Source: Phorcus lineatus
Taxonomy: Eukaryota > Mollusca > Gastropoda > Trochida > Trochidae
DNA: 64,000 nt
Direction: 5' to 3'
Assembly: GCA_921293015.1 (NCBI GenBank)
Contig: OV121091.1
Location: 7,593,755 to 7,657,754, forward strand
Shown one piece after another: positions 41,801-53,800 of the stretch. The stretch's first letter is position 1. Each line of letters starts with the position of its first letter. The notes beneath the pieces were generated by a model, which was not told the origin of the DNA, did no database searches, and saw only the letters and a program-made list of their open reading frames with translations. The translations under genes and the position numbers were made by a program.

Positions 41801-44800
41801 CAAACGTTTTCTGAGATAATAGCCACCATTTGTTAAGGTGTTTCCCCAGTCTTACTATAGATCAGGTTTTATCATTTTCATGTTCAAAACATTTTGGTCG
41901 TAGTTGAACTCCATACTGTAAACAAAGATGAAGACGCGGGGAGGGAGAGGAAAAGCGGGATACGGTTAAAGCGACAATGAACCAGAACTGCGACAAGTAA
42001 TGCAAACGACGACAAACACCTTGTCCAAACGGCGATAATAATCATATTTCTATTCAACGTCAAAAGTACCGGACAAACCGGTGGAAAGTGGCTTCTCGCA
42101 GATAAGCATTGCTTATTTGGAATGAACTATCCACTCATAATTTATGTCTATAAGTTGCCTTCATTTTTCTTGTTACGACTGAGAAGTAACTTTTATAATC
42201 TTACAATGTTTAAAGAGCATGTAGAGGTAACTTTCATAAATCCGTCCCTTTGTAACAAATTCAATTATAATTGATCAGTTATCGACGAGAAAAGTTCTTA
42301 TTTAGCATATCAAATCAACAAGAAAACTATTTTTTGTGTCAGTTGTTCGTGCGATTATCTGCTTTGATACATAAATGCATCGACTTGCCTTTATATTCAT
42401 CTTATTTCTCATTTATCTTGTTGTAGATGAAATATTCATTCTTACCCAAGAGGGCACAAATATGCTGGGTATTAAAGTTTTCATAATGGTCACGGGAATT
42501 ACAGTTTTTCTAAAAATAACTCGAAATCTGATTGGCTGACAGAACTATTTCTATTCATTCGTTCAGTGAGTCGTGCGTACCCGTCTCACAGAGACTTCAA
42601 AACAAAAATTGTTTTTAATTTCGTATGTTGATGTAAAATGTTTTATATTTTTTGTTTTACTATTTCGTTCATCTAGGATTGTCTTGCTTAATGTATGATC
42701 CACGAACATGTAGTTAATTGCAGCGACTACATTTAACTGCGCCATGACATACTGGTTTTTCGTCGCGCATGAATACAAAGACCGAGTTTACTTGCAACTC
42801 GCCTTCACGAAGGTATTTTTCAAAAGTACCGTAAATATTCTTAGATTTGACTTGGGTAAGAAAAATAATAACCAACTCGAAGCTCGGAATTACGGTTTAT
42901 CTGTCCTTCGTGAATTATTGTAATAAATTCCTCGCTAAAGCTCGGAATTTATGACAATAATCCACTCAGGACAGATAAACCGTAATTCCTCGCATCTTGT
43001 TGATTATTCTTATATCAACTGAATGATATATTTTGTATGTGTGTAAGGAGATGCTGTATTACAAATACTGTGACTCTTTAAGATGTACAGCAAAAATCAA
43101 AACATTGATTTTGCGATCACAAAACTAGAATCGGGCCAGACTTACGCCACTACTACACTGAGAAGTGTAACTGCAGTTACCCTCTCCAGAGAAGACGACA
43201 CGGCTGATCGGGAGCTTTCTTTGAATAATCCTCACATCAAACTACAAAATATAAATGCGCATGTATTAGACTTTCACCAAGGAAGGATTATATGTCATAC
43301 CTTAGGCTGTGTGTAGATACATCACAATCTGTGTTTCAGAAGTTCAAGTGAGAGAAGGGCAACCTCGACGTTTAAAAGTGTTGAAAGGTCATGGATGGCT
43401 CAACCTTCTAAACCATCTGATTGTAATCAACTTTTGTGTTGCAATATTTGATAACACAAAAGTGTTTCATGAAATGACTTATGATAAGCAATTGATGAAA
43501 TGCCGGATTTCTGCCAGATGCGGGGAGAAATGGTTCTATCATGTCTGTCGCTTGTTTAATTTCAAAGTAAAATATTCCTTATGTTATTAAACATTTTTCA
43601 TGAATATTAATGATATTGATGAATACTTACAAAAATTATACAATTAAATCTACAATATAAGCTTTCAAAATAAGTTTCTTGTGTTTATGAACTATCGTTG
43701 AATGTAAGTTTTTTTGTTTAGCTACCAGTCCCTTCCGTACTCATTTATGTATACAGCATATATATTATGACCTTATCATATGAACATTTATTGTCAAATT
43801 ATGAAATTTCAACCTTATGACCGAATGACCCTAAATATTGTTTTAAGATAATTGTCTTTTACCGCTTTTTTTCATCACAATACTACATGGCAAATGACAG
43901 TTACCTTTCTCTAACTTTGCAGTATTTAAACGATTGCCTTTCTTCTAAAAATAAGTTATCCTTCTCTCGCTCGAACTTTTAGAACTTAGATTGTGATGTA
44001 TTTCACACTTCCTAGGGATAGTATGATATATAATCAGTCCTTGGTGAATGTCCAATACATACGCACTTACATTTTGTAGCGTAACAACCTAGTACTAATG
44101 TGAGGAGAATTCAAAGAACGACCAGCCGTGTTCGAGTGGGTAACTGTAGTTTTTAAAAAGTTGTAAGTACGTAACGGCCAATGATCACTTTCTTCAGTTG
44201 TGCTATCGTTTACTAAATGCATAAAGTACTTAAATGTAGTTGGTTGATTTTTATCATTAAATTATTCCAGTTTGAGGCACCGAACGTGTGTTTTTGGTAC
44301 ATACCTGCAAAATGGCGCTCACTTGGTCGAAGCCAGATTCCCGACGAAGAGCTTAATAAAGTGAGTAGAATGAATGTTCATGGTTAATATAAGTAAAATC
44401 AAATGTTGTTTTCACATATTTTCGTTTACTTTCATATGCCTTGAAAATTTAGATCCAAAATTATAAGGAAGATTAGGAAGAAGTGAAATACCAATGGATA
44501 AAGATAATTAGGCATCTATTGGCTACTAAATTATTTCACTTTTACAGCATTCATTGATTGCAATTACTTTCTATAACTTAAACATGAGTTTAGGTTTGAT
44601 TATGCAATTGATGATTTTTGTCCAAACTATCAAATATATAGGAAAACTAACCTCAAGATTATTGTCTAATTGTCTTGACTGTGCTGTGCCCAGTGTTATG
44701 TGTTCAGTGAATATCTAGTTCCGTAATAGTCATGAATGAATTAATAAAGACATTAGCGAAAGAGGAAAACCATAGAGAATAGACTGGCCATAACAACATC

Positions 44801-47800
44801 CCCATCGATGGAGACACCCTCTAAATGCAGGCACATGGAGTTAAAAAATCTTCTACGAACAACAAACAAAAACCGCCTCAAACTGCTAAACATAGTAAAA
44901 TAATGTGAAAGACACAGAGGGAATATGATCGAAATCATATGTAATAAACCCTGAATCTCATAAGAAGCAATAGCTCCTTGAGATCATTTATCGGTAGTTT
45001 AAAATGATATTTTATGGGAATTATCTCCAAACTTAAAACAAACGATTGATTCAACGATGTACAGTGAGTGATATAAAAAGAAACGCAGGTGAAAGCCAAA
45101 ATCAAATATAAACAGTATTATCAATCTCATGACAAAGTAATACATTGACAGTTATCGTGAAACACATTTGTCACGTTCTTTCACGACTGTTTCTTCGTGA
45201 AGTAAATTAAACCAAAAATGTATAAGAAAATACAAACAGGAAAAGATTAAGTAAAACACAGTTGGAGTGGCTATGCGCGACTCATTTTACGAGCTTGAAT
45301 ACACTGCTAGCGCTATCACCAGGTCGGGGATAACCGCCGAACGAGCTATAATAGGTCGACCTAGTTATAGCAGTTATAGTTAAAATCGACCGTGTTCCGA
45401 GGAATAAAAGTTTCAAAATATTGACTCTATCGAGATTCGAACTCTTTCTGTCTAGGCTATCCTCTCCACTAGGTCTGAATGCACCCTACTGTAGCGCACG
45501 TTCTTACGTAAACTAAGCTAACCAATCACAATGCGTGCGGCAAAAGCATTCGGTATCAGTAGCTAGGGGCAAGTAACTCCCATTTACCATTCGTTAACCT
45601 TGATCGCCTCTATCTTTATATGGCCATAGACCACAATTATTTCCAAGTAGTTCTATCACCATTGTATTTCTAACACAGCCACTTCCCTATATCTGGTAGG
45701 CCATTGAGCTTTTGCACACATAGAGCACTTTTCAGTCAAAAATTTAGCACACATTTTGCGGCTCCGAAGACCGGTAGACAGGGTAAACAAATATTACCCA
45801 AATGTCAAGGCCGTCAGTCAGACTCGGCCTTCAACTTGGGGTCAGATCGCCGGCTCACTACAGCACCATAACAGTGAAATTAAAATCCAGAAAAAATCAC
45901 ACACACACTACAGCATTAGACCTTTCATTTCCACCATCACATGTTACAAAATAAAAATTACAAGTCATTGAAAAAAATTCTCAACTAGGGACTACTTTGT
46001 CTCTGAATTGCTTCTGGGTTGTGGTAAAAGTTAGGCTTGGAATTGTGGGCTGTGGCCTGTCAGACAACCTATTTTTGTCTAAATTAAATAAAACTTCACA
46101 GGTAGTAAGTACATCCAATTACCAATTAGTGTACCGAAACTGAAATTTCAAGTGCAGAAACGAGCAACTCTACAGGCCATTTGCATCAGGCTCTATCCCC
46201 TGCTCTTAAAGGCCAGTACATCTGGAGAATTGGTCGTCTGCAGGGTAGCGCAAGTCTTATAACTCTGAAATGAGATGAGATATCATCAAAAAAGACCTTT
46301 TATGGCAATTGTCAATCAAACACCTTACAAAAAATTACTTTTTACAAAAATAAAACAAAAAGAAATATTTTTTACAAATTTTTGAAAATGTCATACATTT
46401 TAGCTACTTATTTTGACATTTTTCATCAAATCTCCCTTTGAAATTAAAAATTGAAACTGCTAAATTTTATGTTTCTAGAAAGACATTTTATCAATGGTCC
46501 AAAATAGCCCACACTCAATTGACTGCTAATTGGCAATTGATTGCTAAGTGCTGTTAGGTGTCACACCTCCCTCCTGTTTTTTCTCCAATACTCGTATTGG
46601 CGTCAAGTAGGTAATCTGTCCTGGTGGCCAATACACCTCTTCCTGGTGACATTTATCAATTCTAAGTAGTAGCATATACATTAAGTGGCCAATGGAGTGA
46701 CAAATCACAGGTATGGTGTATAAAATGTGCAGCTGCCAGCATTGCTGTATCACTTCAACTTTGCTATCGAACATGAGACGAGACAAAAAGCGGCAGAGTA
46801 AAGGCTTCCAGAAGGGCAAAATTCCATGGAATCAAGGTCTAACTTTTGATTCTGATGTTGGATGAAGTTCTACAAGGAAGTAGAACAAGACAAGCCAAAA
46901 TGGCAGCTAACTTAGCCCTGGCTTTGGGACTACAAGACACACAGATCACCACAACCAGAGCGGGGCTTCTTTTGGTTACATTGGACATGGTTCCCCCAGC
47001 TAAGAGCAGCATGCAAAGAACAGCCAAAGCTGTGACCGAACTCAATACTAATGACATGGCTGACAATTTTCACTTCATAAAGCTAATCAACAGCCAGTGA
47101 GGCGTCGAGCTGAATGAAAGAACGGCCATGGCCGAACATGGCCGCAACGTGTTTCCAGAAGGAAAAAACCAGGTCAGAATGTTTTGCTCGCCATCAGCTT
47201 GGCTTGTGAATTAGTGCAGGCTCTTAGTCAGGATGTGAAGGGGCGGTGCAGTTTTATTCTTAAGGATCTCAGAAAAACTCATGCTAGGGACATGAATGCA
47301 CTACAGAGTATCTTACCTAGAGTCCTCGAGACGACATTTTTGTGAATTCTTTGGCCTGTTTTAAATGTGCCTTTCAACCCGTGATCTGCAGTTGTGGCGT
47401 GTCCCGAAGCTGATGGATTTGGTTCAGGCACGCCTGCAAGCACAAAATATCAAGTTTTAACATGAAAGACAGTGACAAACATTTCCTACATAAAATCGTG
47501 AAGATGAAACTAAGTGTTGAAGTGTTAGAACACATGCAACTTTATACTGACACTCAAAATGACAGGCGGAAAAAAGATCTCTTACTGTATCTCTACCCAA
47601 AAAATGTCAACTTCTCAAGAAATTACATTGGTTGGGCCACGTCAACCAGACACAGACTGAAAAATGGCCATGGGACCTCTGCCATTGGTGAAACCCAGTT
47701 TCTCGGCGTCAACTTATCTCTGATATCAGTTCGGTCTTTATACAAGATGGATGAGGTACTGACTACCATAAGGTGTACAATATGGACAGTGGTGCTGTTA

Positions 47801-50800
47801 AGAAAAGATTACTACAGCAAGGAGAGCAGATTTCTGGTTATATTAGGGCCAAAACATCCATGAAGGATCAATGTGATTACAGAAAGTGGATCCTAAATTA
47901 TCTACCAGTCTTGACTCGGATCATTGTTATTCAAAGTGACAAAATGCAAAAGGATATCTAATTGTGAAATGAGGGCTTTGAATACTACTTTACTATCCTG
48001 CCATTACAGCTAATTGACTTTCTTTCATGATTTCTACAATTTGATTATTGTTTTATGAGTATTTTATGTCAACATTGCCATCCTGACATGGTGTTATCCC
48101 ATTACTATTAAAATGTGATCAACTGTTATGAGTGATTTTATTTTAAAAATACTAATATAAATCATATGGAATTAAAACAAAGTTAACATGATATATTTGC
48201 CTGTTATTCTTCATAACATGCAAGAAGACAATCCTGATATGGTTTATGGCAAGTTTGACGGTTCAAACATATGCATCTATGGGCATCTACACTAGCTGGT
48301 TCTGCCGACATATGCGCAAACAACACACATCTCTTATTATAACATTAATGGCTGACATGTAGGTGATCATCAATGAAATTTTAATTGAAAACAATGTAGT
48401 TCAGTCTGTGAGAATTTACTCTATGCAATTTATTTGTGACAGGAGATGAGTATCTAATGATACCATAGCAAGAGGGCTCTGCCATATCAAACACTTATTC
48501 TCTTTCTCACTGTTTTCCACAATCTTGGCTTGATATTTCTTTGAAAATGCCTCCTTTTTCCTTATATGTTCATACACTTATAATCTGGGTGTAGTAATAC
48601 ATTAATGTTCAATATTTAAAAGCAATTTATCTTACATTTGGCTTGCCAAGAATATCTTATGATAGTATAAACAGTGAAAATTTAAGAATCTTTCAAAAAA
48701 GCATATTAAAATTCAAAATTTTATTTCTAGTGAAAATGCTTAAAATGCCAGATTTTTATATGTATACTGCATATGTGTTCCAAATTTCAAGCAAAAAGAT
48801 TGAAAACTGTCAAAGTTATTAGACATCAAACACATCAACCCCCCTCTTACAGTGCTCCCCATATCAGGCCATAGACCACAATTATTTCCAAGTAGTTCTA
48901 TCACCATTGTATTTCTAACACAGCCACTTCCCTATATCTGGTAGGCCATTGAGCTTTTGCACACTGACTAACCTGCCATAGAGCACTTTTCAGTCAAAAA
49001 TTTAGCACACATTTTGCGGCTCCGAAGACCGGTAGACAGGGTAAACAAATATCACCCAAATGTCAAGGCCGTCAGTCAGACTCGGCCTTCAACTTGGGGT
49101 CAGATCGCCGGCTCACTACAGCACCATAACAGTGAAATTAAAATCCAGAAAAAATCACACACACACTACAGCATTAGACCTTTTATTTCCATCATCACAT
49201 GTTACAAAATAAAAATTACAAGTCATTGAAAAGAATTCTCAACTAGGGACTACTTTGTCTCTGAATTGCTTCCGGGTTGTGGTAAAAGTTAGGCTTGGAA
49301 TTGTGGGCTGTGGCCACTTTAAACGCGATGGTGTGATTGGTTCGCTATTGACTAGGTTTTGTCTGCGCTAAACTGGTGTCGGCACGTGCGAGCAGTGAGG
49401 CTGCCTTCAGACCGATGTGGAGAGGATAGCCTAGACAGAAAGAGTTCGAATCTCGATAGTCAATATTTTGAGACTTTTATTCTTCGGAACACGGTCGATT
49501 TTAATCAGACTGTAGCTATAGTAGTTCGTTCGAGCTATAGACCTATAGGTCGATCGAGCTATAATAGCATATATGTCAAACTGTCTCTTTAAGAACGAAT
49601 TTCCGCATTTGCGGCCTCAACATAACCGAATCGTCGTTTTCGATCGATACATTCATATTTGACCGATGTGGAACTTCCGGTTTGGATATAGTACTTACCT
49701 AGCGTAATTTTTTGTTTTAGTTGACGCGACGTGAAATGAACAACATTTCTATGGAGGCCCAACACAGAGTAAAATATTTTCTCCCACGAAATCAGATTTG
49801 TTGAAATTATGATAAAATATCAACTTTTTAAATAACCTTAAAATGCATTTTATATGACAGAATTCTCATGAATATCAACTTCGCAAAATACTCGAATTTG
49901 AAAATGTTTTTGTATACTTATACAAACTTATACATTAAACTTTTTAATCAAATTAAATGGTTAACGTTACAAACTTATACATTAACCCTTGAATGTATAA
50001 GTTTGCAACGTTAACCATTTAAGTTGATTAAAAAGTATACAAAAACATTGTATATCAACTTTGCAAAATACTCGAATTTGAAAATGTTTTTGTATACTTA
50101 TACAAACTTATACATTAAACTTTTTAATCAAATTAAATGGTTAACGTTACAAACTTATACATTAACACTTGAATGTCCCTTGAATGTGGAGAATTATTTT
50201 GAGTTAGAAATTGGTATATTTTGTCGCTGAAGTGTGAATGCCGATAGGGTAAGGTTGATTAACAGCTAATTACGCGAAAACGCTAGGGTTTGGCATTTCA
50301 CTGTTGTCAAATATGAATGTATCGATAACATACGATTCGGTTATGTTGAGGCCGCAAATGCGGAAATTCGTTCTTAAAGAGACAGTTTGACATATATGCT
50401 ATTATAGCTCGATCAACCTATAGGTCTATAGCTCGAACGAACTACTATAGCTAGATCGACCTATTATAGCTCGTTCGGCGGTTATTACCCGACCTGATCA
50501 CCGACAAGCGGTCTGAGCGAATCCTTTCACTCACAGTTGAGAAAATAGAAGCGGCTGTAAAGTCCCTTCGATCTGCGCAAGAGCTTTACAAGTCTGTGTT
50601 TCAAATCAGATATTAGATGAAAAAGGGTTGCTTCTCCAATCTCAATAAAATAAAATCTAATATTTCTTCACAACCTTAGGCAGATCATAGACCTCACATG
50701 GCCCCTTCACTCAAGCAGTTCATATTTCTCACAAAATGGGGGGATGGGCGTGGTTGGGAGAGTTGTCAGCACTTGAAAATATTTATGAATCTGTACAAAC

Positions 50801-53800
50801 GTGTGTAAAGTGCTTTCCCTCAGATGTTACCCGTTTATTTGATTGCCATGACGAAGTGCGACAAGGATGTATTCTTAGCCCAATGTAATTCTCTCTATTT
50901 ATTGTTGAATTGTCTAAATCTATTAATAACTTGGCTGGTAAACAGGGGGCACAATTATACCCAGATTTGTATGAAAAATACCTATTTCTGTTTGCAGATG
51001 ATGTCATTCTGGTGTCTGAAGCGATAGTTGGCCTTCAAAACATATTAAATATTTTTTAATCATTCTCAGACAATTGGGGTCTAACAGTTAACCTTGATAA
51101 AACACAAATTATTTCTTTCAGAAAAGGGGGCATCATTTCAAATATTGAAATTTGTTTTTATAAAGGAAAAAAGGTCGCCACTGTATATAGCTATAACTTT
51201 TTAGGGATTTGGTTTTCAAGTAATTTAAAAATGACAGCATGTCTTTTGCAAGCCGGGGTAAAAAAGCGATGATTGAAATCATTGTTATGCTTAACAAAAT
51301 TGGAATGATCGATCCGAAAATATATTTTAAAATCTTTGATTCCCAGGTTATGCCGATATTATTATATGGATGTGAAATTTGGGGAGAAAAGCATTATGAA
51401 GTTCTTGAAAGGGTCCATCTGCTTGCCTGCAAAAGATTTTTGCGTGTAGGAATACGAGCCCTAATAATATTGTGTATTATGATAACATCAAAAACACTAG
51501 TTTGGATTCATTTACAAACAAAAAAATTCCCTCAGGTTTGGATACGCATGGGTTAACCAATCTATTGGTGATGAATTTGCTTTTTTTCAATTATTTAAAG
51601 ACACCTTGATAAATGAATTTACTCAGAGTTTGATGTCTTCTTTAAATGATAGCTCCAGATATGTCATGTCCAGAAAATATAAATGCACTTTTGAGCCTGA
51701 AAGATACCGGTACTTTATTGATAAAAATAAGGTGCGCATAATTTACACCAAATTTAGATGTTAGCTCCTGCCGCTAAATCATACTAAGAGCAGGTGGAAT
51801 TGAGCATGATTTACGTCTTTGTCCCATTTGCAGCGTTGCCATCGAGAATGAGTACCATTTCACTATCTTGAGTCTTCTTTATAAGGAACTGAGACGAAAT
51901 TTTATTCCAGAATATTTTGGATAACACCCTTCTATGCATAAGTTTAGAAACCTGTTATGTACATCTCAGGATAATCTCACAATCAAACGTGTTCAGTATT
52001 TCATTTACCATACCTATACTAAGAGAAATGTGTATAAAGAAACACTCTAAATTTCATTTGTCCATCAATTTTTGTTTTGTATTTTTGTACATTTTGTACA
52101 TTGATCCCTAAATGTCATTTTCATGACGCAGATAACTTTAAGCCATCACTGTGCGCGTCTCTAGATGACAAATGAGATTTCAAGTAATTACATGTACGTT
52201 TTTTGAAGTTGAAACGCTAATGAACTGTACTTTCATTAAGAACTATTTTCATTAATTTGAATATGTCCTTTGAATAATGAGCTCTCAGACAGAATCGGCT
52301 TTGCATGCCATTCTTTGACGGAACGAGATACGACCGCAATAGCATACATGTATATACATCGATTATTGTCGATACATAATTAGAAAGACACCTCTTATTT
52401 TTATTTGTGTCTGTTTTGGTGTTCTTCTTTTGGCAATATGTTTATGGTTATTTCCTTTCACGAATTTAAAAAGTATTCAACAAGTGTTAGGGACCGGTCA
52501 TTTATTATAGGGGATGGGGGTTTTCAGGGGAGGGTAATGCATAAAATACAAAAGATTTGGGTCGGTCGTTTTAAAATAGGCAGTTATAAAACCATCTTTC
52601 TTTGGAATTGAAAGAGGGGCTGAAACATTATCAGAAAGCCTTTTTAAATGAAGAAAAAAATCCAGAATTTGAGCAAGACTGGTTTATGTTCTTAAAAACC
52701 GATGCTTATATAAAAACTCAGCATGGATTCTCTACCTTATCATTGTTCTTTATACTTATAGAACAAAACGTCGAAAAGTAGTTCTGTTGGACTGAGAGTT
52801 AATACATGCAGTTAATATATAAAAGGCGTTTGCAATATTTCTATATAATACAGATGCATAATTTGAAACTAAATAGACTCATACAGTTAAAACAGCTAAC
52901 TTTCAGCGCTTTTGATGATTTTTATCCGAAAACGCGCTATATCAAATTAAATATTTGTAAATTTGTAGTCAAATTAGTAATATTTGAATGTTTATATTAG
53001 TCTTTCTTAATGATACAAATTAATGAAACCTTTACACTTAAGCAGATGGCTTGATTTGTGCACATTTCTTGATATAGCCACTCTTTTGAAATATCTTATG
53101 CATATTTAGATAAATGAATTCCAATTACGATATTACAAAAATCGGGAACATTTGCTTGGACATAACTCTGCTTCCATACTTCATGGGTTTTTTGTTCCTC
53201 TCATAGCTCGAACACTAATTGTTGAAATATTATGTAACATGTAAAAATGTAACACATGTCATTTCTATGATTCCTGGATGTGTCTCTTTTATATATATGT
53301 CATGTAACTTCAAATATCTATAGATGAATTGTGCTACAGACTTGATGAAGCTGTTGAAAAATATAAATCAAACTCAGACACACTAATAGTTTAAATGTTA
53401 TGAAATTTGATAATTTAATCCCTATGATGTGAAGATTTGCCTCTTTACATCGTCTGGTCTTTTCCTCTCAAAGTATTTGTAGATGTTTAAAACATTTTTG
53501 CTTTGAAGAATATAGATGTGCTATAGATGTGACATGGGACTATGCTTTCGATGGCATCTTCTGCCATACCAGGATAGATTATTTCCAACTTTTGAGTATC
53601 AAAGTGCACAGAATTACAGCAAAGCGATAGGGATGCTTAGTTGCATGCCTTTCCACATTGGCAGTTACATATCGAACTTGCTGACTCAGTCTCAACAACT
53701 GACTTTAATTTGGTAATTAGGAACTTAGTGCATACCTCCTGGCACGAAACATTGGGTAGCATTTCAATCAACCATTAAGTCCCTGCTTTGGTGGGTGCAT

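Larger units (their letters stand above)
45622..49315 (+). mobile_element. Mutator-like insert bounded by 440-bp direct repeats
   Basis: Inserted in M1 copy 2: its two flanks, ctatctttat and tttaaacgcg, abut exactly in the uninterrupted copy near 26945. The insert starts ggccatagaccacaatt and ends aattgtgggctgtggcc, and these two 17-bp ends are also inverse of each other. The end units 45622-46057 and 48867-49315 are direct repeats about 98% identical, apart from a 13-bp indel. The interior 46058-48866 holds remnants of a Mutator-domain-like protein. It could be a composite of two MITEs around a core, or an element with terminal direct repeats. Confidence 0.78.
45371..49512. mobile_element. 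M1 MITE copy 2, split by a 3.7-kb insertion
   Basis: Same family as 26700-27133: the left half 45371-45620 (gaccgtgttccgaggaataa, ggcaagtaactcccatttac) and the right half 49317-49512 (acgcgatggtgtgattggtt, ggtcgattttaatcagactg). Flanks tagttatag (45362-45370) and tagctatag (49513-49521) form a 9-bp duplication with one mismatch, placing its insertion inside the arm of element M3. Confidence 0.9.
45321..50495. mobile_element. outer long-TIR foldback element M3, split by nested insertions
   Basis: The left end aggtcggggataaccgccga runs to 45370, is interrupted by element M1, and resumes at 49513 (tagctatagtagttcgttcg...). The joined left arm (about 170 bp) is the inverse of about 50325-50495, whose inner 121 bp match with one mismatch through gaccgatgtgga-free core words such as gaacgaatttccgcatttgc. 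A possible target duplication atcacc lies at 45315-45320 and 50497-50502. Without the insertions the element is about 1.03 kb. No transposase. Confidence 0.85.

Noticed and set aside
43083..43590. two overlapping plus frames as a novel gene
   Set aside because: No motif, no codon bias, no splice or start context; they sit inside a decarboxylase intron.
45756..49229. twin 71-codon frames (45756-45971 and 49014-49229) as a conserved small protein
   Set aside because: Their identity follows from the near-identical 440-bp direct repeats; no independent sign of coding.
45622..49315. classification as an ordinary LTR retrotransposon
   Set aside because: Despite direct terminal repeats, no primer binding site, polypurine tract, protease, RT or integrase text was seen, and each unit has its own inverted ends.
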